From positions 19,192-83,191 of the forward strand of contig CAYUCC010000016.1 in the NCBI GenBank assembly GCA_964443225.1: 64,000 nt of DNA, in the 5' to 3' direction. Below, piece after piece: positions 37,293 to 44,349 of the stretch. Each line of letters begins with the position of its first letter. The first letter of the stretch is position 1. The position numbers and the translations under genes were made by a program. The DNA is from SSC4 sp964443225. GTDB taxonomy: Bacteria; Chloroflexota; Anaerolineae; SSC4; Amarolineaceae. Under the pieces are notes generated by a model. The model searched no databases and was not told the origin of the DNA. It saw nothing but the letters and a program-made list of their open reading frames with translations.

Positions 37293-39909
37293 TGACCTGC
37301 TGCCCGGAGGCAACCCCTACGTCGGCCCGCGCACCTTCACCCGCGCCGAAGGCAGCCGCTTTTTTGGTCGCGAGCGCGAGGCGCGCGAGCTGCTGTCGCT
37401 GGTGATCTCGCAGCGCCTGGTGCTGTTCTACGCCCAATCCGGCGCCGGCAAGAGCTCGCTGCTCAACACCCGCCTGGCGCCGCAGCTCGAAGCCGCCGGC
37501 TTCGTCGTGCTGCCCACCGGCCGCGTCGGCGGCGCTGCGCCACCTGGCACGGGTCAGGTCGCCAACGCCTACCTCTTCAGCCTGCTGTTGAGCCTCGACC
37601 AGGACGGGGGCGATCCGGCGCGTCTGGCCCGGCTCGACCTGGCCGATTTCCTGGCCCACCTGACCAGCGACGACGGACAGTCCTGGCGTTACGATAGTGC
37701 CGCCGGCACCGCCGCGGCGGGTGATGCCGCCGCGTACGTTATTCCCAACACCGTGCTGATCATCGACCAGTTCGAAGAGATCTTCACCACGCATGCCGAC
37801 CGCTGGCCCGAACGCGCCACGTTCTTCAGCCAGCTCGACCGCGCCCTGCAGGCGGACCCACACCTGTGGGTGGTGCTAACCCTGCGCGAGGACTACGTCG
37901 CCGCGCTCGATCCCTATGCACCCCTCATGACCGACAAACTGCGCGCCCGGTATTACATGGAACGTATGGGCGTGGATGCGGCCCTGGATGCCATCCGCCG
38001 GCCGGCTGACCTGGGCGGCCGGCCCTTTGCGCCCGGTGTGGCCGAAAAGCTGGTCGACGACCTGCGCCAGGTGCGCGTGCCGGGGCAGGAGAAGGCCGTG
38101 CCGGGCCAGTACGTGGAGCCGGTGCAGCTGCAGGTGGTGTGTTTTCAGATGTGGGAGCGACTGGAAAAGGCGGGGGTTGGGGGTCAGGGGTTGGGTTCCG
38201 GGGATTGGGGGTTGGGGGTTGGGGATCAGCGGGAGAACGAGGACGGTCAGGCATTTGCGGGAACAAAGGCAGGGGATAAGTTAATAATCACCGAGGGAGA
38301 CCTGGGGGCGGCGGGGGATGTCAACCAGGCGTTGGAGCAGTTTTATGCGGAGACGCTGGGGGCGGTGTTGGGGGAGCCGGGGGTGGAGGCGGCGGGTGTG
38401 AGCGAGCGTGCGCTGCGGACGTGGTTCGATAGGGAGCTGCTGACCGAGGGTGGCATCCGCAGCACGGTCCTGCGTAACGAGGCCACGGGCCGGACGGGCA
38501 GTCTGCCCAATGCAGCGGTGGATGCGCTGGCGCGGCGCTTCCTGCTGCGCAGCGAGCTGCGCGGCGGCGGCACCTGGGTGGAGCTGGTGCACGACCGCTT
38601 CGTGGAGCCGATCCGCACCAGCAACGCGGCCTGGTTCCCCGCCCACCTCAGCACCCTGCAGCGCCAGGCCGATTTATGGCACAGCCAGGGCCGGCCCGAT
38701 GGGCTGCTGCTGCGCGGGGACGCGCTGGTCGATGCCGAGACCTGGGCTACCAGGCAGGCGGCGGGGTTGGAGAGGCACGAGCAGGAGTTCCTGGCCGCCT
38801 GTCAGGCGGAGCGTGCGACCGCCGAGCGGGAGCGGCGCGACGCCAGGCGTATCCGTATCCTGGCAGCCGTGGCGGTGGGGGTGGCGGTCCTGGCCGTGGT
38901 TGCGCTGGTCTTCGCCATCCGGCAAACGGGGCTGGCCAATCAACAACTGGCCCAGTTGGCGGTAGCACAGCTGCTGCAGCAGGCCCGGGATCTGAAGGCA
39001 CAGGGTGATGTCGAAGGTGCAATTGCTGCTCTGGAAAACGCTGCGGCGAGGGATCCATCGCTCAAAGAGGGACTGGAGAACGAAGTTGCTGATGTACGGC
39101 GCCAGGTGGCCACCGGAATGGTGCAGAAAGGTGAGCAGCTGGCGGCGACGGGCAATTACACCGCCGCTTTTGCCAACTTCGAAGCAGCCCTGGCGCTCGA
39201 ACCACCATCCGACACACCGCTTTATGTCAAAATCCCAGCCGGCCCGTTTCGCATGGGATCGGACGATACGGATGAGTTGGCAGAAGATGATGAGAAACCG
39301 CCCCATTCCGTCGACCTGGCGGAGTACTGGATCGGGCGCACCGAAGTGAGCAACGCGCAGTACGCACGCTGCGTGGCGGCGGGTGCCTGTGAGCCACCCA
39401 ACAACCGCCGCTGGGACAACCCGCAGTTTGCCAGGCATCCCGTGACGAATGTCGATTGGTCTCAGGCCCAGGCCTATGCCGAATGGGTCGGCGGCCGCCT
39501 GCCCACAGAGGCCGAATGGGAAAAGGCGTGCCGCGGCACGGATGGGCGCATCTATCCGTGGGGCAGCGAACCACCGGACCCGAAGCGGTTGAATTACTGG
39601 GAAAGCGGGCTGGGCACCTGGACCGACGTGGGCAGCTATCCCAGCTATCCGCCGGGTGAGCGTGGTCTGTACGACATGGCTGGCAATGTGTGGGAGTGGA
39701 CGGCGGACTGGTATGAGGGGGAATATTATGCCAATTCGCCGCCAGAAAACCCCACAGGCCCGGCCAGCGGGGACACCCGCACGTTGCGTGGCGGGTCGTG
39801 GTACCACTACGAGAGCAACGTCCGCTGTGCTAACCGCGACTACTACTTCCCGCGCTACGAGGGCGTCGATCTGGGGTTTCGGGTGGTGTTAGCGTCCCCC
39901 GGCTTTTGA
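37285..39909 (+). CDS. STAND NTPase with DGR-diversified FGE domain
   Basis: 874 residues. STAND NTPase: NPYVGPRTFTR at the start, Walker A around 51-59 (QSGAGKSSL), Walker B VLIIDQFEE at 157-165, sensor-type LREDYVAALDPY at ~200. A Gly-rich insert of GGGGTT-type repeats lies at ~297-314. Helical C-terminal STAND part (VSERALRTWFDRELLTE, LVHDRFVEPIR), a transmembrane helix at ~523-544, TPR-like pairs at ~563-640, and an FGE-sulfatase/C-lectin-like domain at ~645-874 (FRMGSDD, NVDWSQAQAYAEWV, RLPTEAEWEKACRG, GNVWEWT). The last 42 codons are the DGR variable repeat. Start ATG overlaps the SIR2-like gene; RT follows 228 bp downstream. Probably the variable receptor of the system. Confidence 0.92.
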   Translation: MPDDLLPGGNPYVGPRTFTRAEGSRFFGREREARELLSLVISQRLVLFYAQSGAGKSSLLNTRLAPQLEAAGFVVLPTGRVGGAAPPGTGQVANAYLFSLLLSLDQDGGDPARLARLDLADFLAHLTSDDGQSWRYDSAAGTAAAGDAAAYVIPNTVLIIDQFEEIFTTHADRWPERATFFSQLDRALQADPHLWVVLTLREDYVAALDPYAPLMTDKLRARYYMERMGVDAALDAIRRPADLGGRPFAPGVAEKLVDDLRQVRVPGQEKAVPGQYVEPVQLQVVCFQMWERLEKAGVGGQGLGSGDWGLGVGDQRENEDGQAFAGTKAGDKLIITEGDLGAAGDVNQALEQFYAETLGAVLGEPGVEAAGVSERALRTWFDRELLTEGGIRSTVLRNEATGRTGSLPNAAVDALARRFLLRSELRGGGTWVELVHDRFVEPIRTSNAAWFPAHLSTLQRQADLWHSQGRPDGLLLRGDALVDAETWATRQAAGLERHEQEFLAACQAERATAERERRDARRIRILAAVAVGVAVLAVVALVFAIRQTGLANQQLAQLAVAQLLQQARDLKAQGDVEGAIAALENAAARDPSLKEGLENEVADVRRQVATGMVQKGEQLAATGNYTAAFANFEAALALEPPSDTPLYVKIPAGPFRMGSDDTDELAEDDEKPPHSVDLAEYWIGRTEVSNAQYARCVAAGACEPPNNRRWDNPQFARHPVTNVDWSQAQAYAEWVGGRLPTEAEWEKACRGTDGRIYPWGSEPPDPKRLNYWESGLGTWTDVGSYPSYPPGERGLYDMAGNVWEWTADWYEGEYYANSPPENPTGPASGDTRTLRGGSWYHYESNVRCANRDYYFPRYEGVDLGFRVVLASPGF
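39781..39905 (+). other. DGR variable repeat (VR)
   Basis: Aligns without gaps to the template repeat 1809 bp downstream (41590-41714). All 16 differences fall where the template has A: replaced by T (7), G (5) or C (4); no template C, G or T is changed. Altered residues of the host protein: Tyr840, His841, Tyr842, Ser844, Asp852, Tyr853, Tyr854, Phe855, Arg857, Tyr858, Gly860, Val861, Pro872. A long stretch at the 3' end (GATCTGGGGTTTCGGGTGGT and on to 39898) is identical in both repeats and is the likely initiation-of-mutagenic-homology region. Homology ends at 39905, two bases into the last sense codon. Confidence 0.95.
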
Positions 39910-40009
39910 TCTCTGAAAACTCTGTTCTCTGAAACTCTGATGATGCTCTGATTTCTCTGAAAACAATGTCGACGTGGGGATCTTGCATGCCGCGAGTTCT
40001 TTTGGGGGT

Positions 40010-40029
40010 GCAGGGGGCGTGCCCCCTGC
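40010..40029 (+). promoter_or_regulatory. GC-rich hairpin downstream of VR
   Basis: GCAGGGGG and CCCCCTGC with a CGTG loop: 8-bp stem, 4-nt loop. In well-studied DGRs a hairpin of this size just after the VR aids retrohoming. Here it is ~105 bp beyond the VR, and this motif is also a common GC-rich genomic repeat, so the role is open. Confidence 0.5.
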
Positions 40030-40037
40030 CGCGTTTT

Positions 40038-40065
40038 ACCGCCGGAGGCGGTCGAAAATTTTTTT
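40038..40065 (+). terminator. rho-independent terminator after STAND gene
   Basis: Hairpin ACCGCC-GGA-GGCGGT at 40038-40052 followed by seven T (40059-40065). It could limit transcription into the RT gene, so RT/Avd may be expressed at low level or from their own promoter. Confidence 0.6.
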
Positions 40066-40137
40066 CTGGCGGGTAGTGCGCCACGCGTCCACACCGGCCT
40101 GCACCGCCACCTACCAGGTACCCGATGAGGACAATCG

Positions 40138-41196
40138 ATGGTCAGACAGGTCACCGGTCGCTATGCCGACCTGCACGCGTGGGACAATCTCTATCTCGCC
40201 TATCGCCAGGCCGCCCGCGGCAAACGCGGGCGCGCCACCACCGCGGCGTTCGAATACTACCTGGAAGATAACCTGATCCAGCTGCAGGACGAACTGGCCG
40301 GCGAAACCTACCGGCCCGGCCCATACCAGCACTTCACCATTCACGAACCGAAACGGCGGTTAATCAGCGCGGCCCCGTTTCGGGATCGGGTGGTTCATCA
40401 CGCCCTGTGCAACATCATCGAGCCGGCCTTCGAGCGCAGCTTCATCTATCACTCTTATGCGAACCGCGTTGGCAAGGGTACCCATCGTGCGCTCGACGTC
40501 TGCCAGCAGTGGGCCCGCCGCTACCCCTACGTTCTGCAGTGCGATGTGCGGCAGTTTTTCCCATCGATCGACCACAGACTGCTGCGCAACATGCTCCATC
40601 GCCGCATCCAGGATGGCGCCACCCGCCGCCTCATCGGCCTGATTCTCGCCAGCGGTGTAGGTGTCTTGAGCGAAGAATATGAGATGGTCTATTTCCCGGG
40701 GGATGACCTGTTTGCCGCCAACCGCCCGCGCGGGCTGCCCATTGGCAATCTCACCAGTCAGTTCTGGGCCAACTGCTACATGAATGGGTTCGATCACTTC
40801 ATCAACCGCGAGCTGGGCTGTCACGCCTACCTGCGTTATGTCGACGATTTCCTGTTGTTCGCCGATGACCCCCGTACGCTGCGCACCTGGCGCACAGCCC
40901 TGGTTGCGCGGCTGGCAGACCTGCGGCTGACGATTCATGTCCCCCAGGCCCTCGTGCGCCCCACCACGCACGGAATTCCGTTCTTGGGCTTCGTGGTCCA
41001 CCCGACGCACCGCCTGCTCAAGCGGCGCAAAGGAATCAACTACCGGCGCAAGCTGCAGGGTTTGCTCGATGGTTATAGTCAGGGTAAAATACCGCAGGAG
41101 AAAATTGGCGAGTCGTTAATCAGTTGGATCAACCACGTGCGCTACGGCGACACGTGGCGGTTACGTGTGGCGATACTGAAGAAGGTGCGCCTGTGA
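40138..41196 (+). CDS. DGR reverse transcriptase
   Basis: 352 residues. RT motifs: CDVRQFFPSID with catalytic Asp136, GLPIGNLTSQFW at 199-210 (the IGN-x-TSQ form of motif 4 diagnostic of DGR reverse transcriptases), and YVDDFLLF at 234-237 with the catalytic DD. Thumb region to the C-terminus. No maturase domain, so it is not a group II intron. GAGG 7 nt before the ATG. It copies the template RNA with A-directed errors and supplies the cDNA that replaces the VR. Followed by Avd and the template repeat. Confidence 0.95.
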   Translation: MVRQVTGRYADLHAWDNLYLAYRQAARGKRGRATTAAFEYYLEDNLIQLQDELAGETYRPGPYQHFTIHEPKRRLISAAPFRDRVVHHALCNIIEPAFERSFIYHSYANRVGKGTHRALDVCQQWARRYPYVLQCDVRQFFPSIDHRLLRNMLHRRIQDGATRRLIGLILASGVGVLSEEYEMVYFPGDDLFAANRPRGLPIGNLTSQFWANCYMNGFDHFINRELGCHAYLRYVDDFLLFADDPRTLRTWRTALVARLADLRLTIHVPQALVRPTTHGIPFLGFVVHPTHRLLKRRKGINYRRKLQGLLDGYSQGKIPQEKIGESLISWINHVRYGDTWRLRVAILKKVRL

Positions 41197-41213
41197 GCAA
41201 GCAGGGCGGCGAA

Positions 41214-41588
41214 ATGCCGATCTTTACGAAGTCGTACGACTTTCTGGCCTGGCTGCTGCCGCTCAGCGACCACTTTCCGCGTGCCCATCGCCATACCGTA
41301 ACGCGACGCTTGCTGGATGCGGCGCTCGATTTCCAGGAGCTGCTGGTCGAAGCCAACAACCTGCGCGGCCAGGCGCGCCTCCATCGCCTGAACGACGCCA
41401 ATGCGCAGTTAGAGAAGCTGCGGTTTTACCTGCGTCTGGCCCATCACTGGCATTGGATCAACCCGGGCCAATACGAGCATGCCGGCCGCCTGGTGGCAGA
41501 ACTGGGTCGCCTGCTGGGTGGCTGGCAGAAAATTACACGGCAACAGCCGGCTTCGCCCAACGAAGCCGTTGTTGTAGGGACTGGCTGA
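41214..41588 (+). CDS. avd: DGR accessory variability determinant
   Basis: 124 residues, all helical: MPIFTKSYDFLAWLLPLSDH, FPRAHRHTVTRRLLDAALDF, LEKLRFYLRLAHHWHWINPG and a final GRLLGGWQK. This matches the Avd four-helix-bundle family, which forms a positively charged ring that binds RT and template RNA. The ATG at 41214 gives the usual Avd N-terminus; a GTG at 41193 overlapping the RT stop is an alternative. Its stop codon lies one base before the template repeat. Confidence 0.9.
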   Translation: MPIFTKSYDFLAWLLPLSDHFPRAHRHTVTRRLLDAALDFQELLVEANNLRGQARLHRLNDANAQLEKLRFYLRLAHHWHWINPGQYEHAGRLVAELGRLLGGWQKITRQQPASPNEAVVVGTG

Positions 41589-41589
41589 G

Positions 41590-41714
41590 ACGTTGCGTGG
41601 CGGGTCGTGGAACAACAACGAGAACAACGTCCGCTGTGCTAACCGCAACAACAACAACCCGAACAACGAGAACGACGATCTGGGGTTTCGGGTGGTGTTA
41701 GCGTCCCACGGCTT
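41590..41714 (+). other. DGR template repeat (TR)
   Basis: Same strand as RT and Avd, beginning one base after the Avd stop. It contains many AAC codons in the frame of the VR (reads GSWNNNENNVRCANRNNNNP, then NNENDD). AAC mutated at its two adenines cannot become a stop codon, so template design favours safe diversity. Order here is VR-RT-Avd-TR, with the template last. Confidence 0.95.
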
Positions 41715-41855
41715 CCTGTTGATGCTCCAGGCGATGGATCTGGAGATCGGCACCAGGGATTCTGCGCCGGCCACGGCTTGCGCAGCGAGGTTTGAAAGCC
41801 GGTGCAGCCAGTTCCTGTCCAGGCCGGTTGCGAGACTGGTCGGACACATACAGAA

Positions 41856-41907
41856 TTGGACTGCTCCCTGCCCGGGTCCACATTGTGGCCGGGTTGGAGC
41901 AGTCCAA
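41856..41907 (+). other. hairpin downstream of the template repeat
   Basis: TTGGACTGCTCC (41856-41867) pairs perfectly with GGAGCAGTCCAA (41896-41907); inside it CCCGG and CCGGG can pair as well. It lies ~140 bp after the TR and may be part of the template RNA, whose 3' portion beyond the TR is needed in studied DGRs, or a terminator without a U-run. Confidence 0.55.
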
Positions 41908-41929
41908 ATCCACGCCAGCAGGTGTATCG

Positions 41930-42703
41930 ATGCCAACACCCTTTCCGGGCATGGACCCCTACCTCGAACACCACACCCTGTGGCCCAACGTCCACAGCCG
42001 GCTCATCGTCGCGCTGGCCGACGACCTGGCCCTGCGCCTGCGTCCCCGCTACTACATTGCGGTCGAGGAACGCACGATCCTCAGCGGCCCTAACGACGTG
42101 ACGTTCACCTTGCGCCCGGACGCCGCGGTGATCGAGCCGCAACCGCTGCACGAAGCGGTTGCGGTCTATGAGGCGGTCACCCACCGCCGCACCGTGCGCG
42201 TCCCGCTGCCCGACGAGATTCGCGAAACCTACCTGGAGATCCGCAGTGTCGCCGAGGACCACGTCGTCACCGTGGTCGAGCTGCTGTCACCCACCAACAA
42301 ACGCCCGGGTGAGAGCCGCCGCCGCTACGAAGAAAACCGGCTGGCCATCTTCGGCTCACGCACCCACCTGGTCGAAATCGACCTGCTGCGCGCCGGCGAG
42401 CCAATGCCGATGGACGGCTGCCCACCCGACGTCGCCTACCGCATCCTGATCAGCCGTGCCGAACGCCGTCCGCAGGCCGATCTGCTGGTCTTTGGTGTAC
42501 GCGAACCCATGCCGGCATTTGCGCTGCCCCTGCTGCGCGGCGACGACGAACCCACCGTGGCACTCAACCGCCTGCTGCACGACCTCTACGACCGCGCCGG
42601 GTTCGACCTGCGCATCGACTATTCCCAGCCGCCCGAACCGCCGCCGCCAGCTGAGGATGCAGCCTGGGCGGAAGCGCTGCTGCGCGCGTCGCCGGCAAGG
42701 TGA
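41930..42703 (+). CDS. DUF4058 family protein
   Basis: 257 residues starting MPTPFPGMDPYLEHHTLWPN, the hallmark N-terminus of DUF4058. Further family blocks: YLEIRSVAEDHVVTVVELLS-PTNKRPG and HLVEIDLLRAGE, which look like a PD-(D/E)xK-type nuclease core (E-x-K with preceding acidic residues), though activity is unproven. Its TGA stop is supplied by the terminal repeat of the 74-bp element at 42700. No functional link to the DGR is evident. Confidence 0.85.
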   Translation: MPTPFPGMDPYLEHHTLWPNVHSRLIVALADDLALRLRPRYYIAVEERTILSGPNDVTFTLRPDAAVIEPQPLHEAVAVYEAVTHRRTVRVPLPDEIRETYLEIRSVAEDHVVTVVELLSPTNKRPGESRRRYEENRLAIFGSRTHLVEIDLLRAGEPMPMDGCPPDVAYRILISRAERRPQADLLVFGVREPMPAFALPLLRGDDEPTVALNRLLHDLYDRAGFDLRIDYSQPPEPPPPAEDAAWAEALLRASPAR

Positions 42704-42773
42704 CCGGCACCTGCCTACCTTGCACCACCGCCGCGCGGCGATACACCCTCCACCATACCACGGTGCCGGTCAC
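42700..42773. repeat. 74-bp TIR element, copy 1
   Basis: Bounded by GTGACCGGCACC and its exact complement. Interior includes CGCCGCGCGGCGATACACCC, shared with copy 5 (52061). It has no coding capacity, so it is MITE- or REP-like. The left end supplies the stop codon of the DUF4058 gene. Confidence 0.8.
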
Positions 42774-42858
42774 TTTGCGTACACAGCCAAATCCTTGTCA
42801 GGCAGCCAGGTCAATGGTACAATGCAGCCGCGAAATCCTATGCACGCGGGAGGACAGT

Positions 42859-43104
42859 ATGACGCAGACACAGAGTACGCTGCAGCGCATCGAAGAGATC
42901 CTACCCCAGTTGCCTTTACCCCAGCTGGAGATGGTCTTGACTTTCACCGAATTCGTGCGCGAGCGAGCTGCGGTGGCAGGTGAAGATGACATGCTGTGGT
43001 CATCCATCGAACGCGAAAAAGCATACAGAACCAAGCATCCAGAGGACATACTCGAGCATGACTCAGACGATGAGCTCCTGGCGGTGCTGGATGCCCCAGC
43101 ATGA
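42859..43104 (+). CDS. small antitoxin-like protein (DUF2281-like)
   Basis: 81 residues. ILPQLPLPQLEMVLTFTEFV resembles the N-terminal helix pair of DUF2281/antitoxin-like proteins, and the acidic tail (EDILEHDSDDELLAVLDAPA) is typical of toxin-binding ends. GGGAGG about 5 nt before the ATG. A 3' fragment of a relative lies at 35459-35528. The partner gene seems lost or reduced to the 25-codon frame that follows. Confidence 0.6.
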   Translation: MTQTQSTLQRIEEILPQLPLPQLEMVLTFTEFVRERAAVAGEDDMLWSSIEREKAYRTKHPEDILEHDSDDELLAVLDAPA

Positions 43105-43178
43105 AGTACAGAGTTTTGTACGTAGGACCAAAGTCTGACGATCTTTACGATGCACTCGGTTTGGGACGATCCCATTAG
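43101..43178 (+). pseudogene. truncated partner of the antitoxin-like gene
   Basis: A 25-codon frame (MKYRVLYVGPKSDDLYDALG and five more) whose ATG overlaps the preceding stop as ATGA, the coupling typical of TA pairs. It is too short for a toxin. A similar ATGAAGTAC start follows the 35459 fragment. Confidence 0.4.
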
Positions 43179-43217
43179 GCTCGCTCCAACGTCTGACCCC
43201 CAGTGCGCGCGTGGAAG

Positions 43218-43290
43218 GTGACCGGCACCGTCCTTCGTCAAGCATCGCGCGCGGCTGTTGCGTCACTCAGGACAACCAGGTGCCGGTCAC
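43218..43290. repeat. TIR element, copy 2
   Basis: Same 12-bp ends as copy 1, 73 bp long, interior diverged. Lies in the 43179-43467 stretch, which contains copies 2 and 3 and no gene. Confidence 0.75.
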
Positions 43291-43397
43291 GGCGGCGCGG
43301 GTTGGCGGTTTTACCTGCACCTCTTTCTCGTCAGCCACACCGTCACAAACCAACCCCCTCCCCACCAGCCGCTCCGCACCGCTCAAGCACCCTCGCC

Positions 43398-43471
43398 GTG
43401 ACCGGCACCTGCGCGCAACGCAACGCTGGTGCGCGGCGAACCAACCTTTACCAGGCAACGGTGCCGGTCAC
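43398..43471. repeat. TIR element, copy 3
   Basis: 74 bp with perfect GTGACCGGCACC ends. Its right end supplies the TGA stop of the minus-strand gene at 43468. Confidence 0.8.
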
Positions 43472-44247
43472 TTTGCATGATGAGTATGCACGCCGTGCAC
43501 CATCAACGCATAACTCCCTGGCTGCCTCAGCCCCCTGACCATCATCGACTGCGCGCCGGCAATCGCCGGCACCCGCGTGCCAATCTCGTCCACCCGCCGC
43601 CAATCGGCCACCCAGACGTCGGTGCCGTTGTCGGCCAGCTGCTGGCGCAGGCGTTCGATCCCGGCCTGATCCATTCCGAAGCGCTTCTCCAACCCGGCCT
43701 CATCCGATGCAGCGGTTGGCCCGGCCCCGCGCGCTGCGCCGACGTCGGGCAGTGGCGGTAGGCCCAGCAGCGCCCGTGCCGAAGACCAGGCCAGGTAACA
43801 GACCTCCAGCTGCGCGGGATCGAAACCTGCCAGCCCGGCCGTCGCCAGATCGTAGTCATCGTAACGCAGGATGAGATCGAAGAGCGGCAGCACCGGCGCA
43901 CTGTCCAGGTCCACGATGTCTTCGGGACCAAAACGATCGGCGGTGATGAAATAGGACTTGCCCAGGATGACGGCGTCCATGGGCGCCGGCAGCGTTTCGT
44001 AACCCGAGACGATCAGGAATTTGGCCCGTCCCTTCAGGTTGTCCAGCGTTGGATGCACCACCAGCGTGCACTTCCCGTCAGCCGAACCAAAGACGTTGCG
44101 GTTTTCATCGACGACGCGAATGGCGTATTCGAGCGTGCCATCGGCGTCGCGGTCAGTGGGAAAAACACGCTCGCGAATCAACCAGCGTACCGAACCATCC
44201 TGCTGCACCCGAATACGACCCCCATAGGGCGGATCATGCTGCGGCAT
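43468..44247 (-). CDS. hypothetical protein
   Basis: 259 residues, soluble, no signal peptide. The N-terminal third is beta-rich (GGRIRVQQDGSVRWLIRERV, then YAIRVVDENRNVFG); the rest is mixed alpha/beta with acidic patches. I recognise no family. It diverges from the CHAT gene, and a 33-bp palindrome lies between the two starts, so the pair may be co-regulated. AGGAGG precedes the ATG. Its stop codon comes from repeat copy 3. Confidence 0.65.
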   Translation of the reverse strand: MPQHDPPYGGRIRVQQDGSVRWLIRERVFPTDRDADGTLEYAIRVVDENRNVFGSADGKCTLVVHPTLDNLKGRAKFLIVSGYETLPAPMDAVILGKSYFITADRFGPEDIVDLDSAPVLPLFDLILRYDDYDLATAGLAGFDPAQLEVCYLAWSSARALLGLPPLPDVGAARGAGPTAASDEAGLEKRFGMDQAGIERLRQQLADNGTDVWVADWRRVDEIGTRVPAIAGAQSMMVRGLRQPGSYALMVHGVHTHHAK

Positions 44248-44266
44248 ACGACACCTCCTGTGTGAT

Positions 44267-44299
44267 AGAGTTGCAAACTCTTAAAGAGTTGGCAACTCT
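44267..44299. promoter_or_regulatory. 33-bp palindrome in a divergent promoter region
   Basis: AGAGTTGCAAACTCTT and its near-complement AAGAGTTGGCAACTCT flank a single A; 15 of 16 positions match. Position between the divergent genes at 44247 and 44350 makes it a candidate operator. Confidence 0.65.
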
Positions 44300-44310
44300 G
44301 CTCCCGGAAT

Positions 44311-44338
44311 TTGCGATCTGCGCCTGTCTGGCGACAAT
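44311..44338 (+). promoter_or_regulatory. promoter of the CHAT gene
   Basis: TTGCGA (44311-44316), 16 bp, GACAAT (44333-44338). The -10 ends 11 bp before the ATG at 44350 and there is no ribosome site, suggesting a leaderless or very short-leader mRNA. The spacer (CGCCTGTCTGGCGA) matches the EAD1-FGE promoter. Confidence 0.45.
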
Positions 44339-44349
44339 AGTTATCACCC

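Noticed and set aside
40138..41196. Group II intron or retron reverse transcriptase
   Set aside because: No maturase or intron RNA, motif 4 is of the DGR type, and Avd and TR/VR are present.
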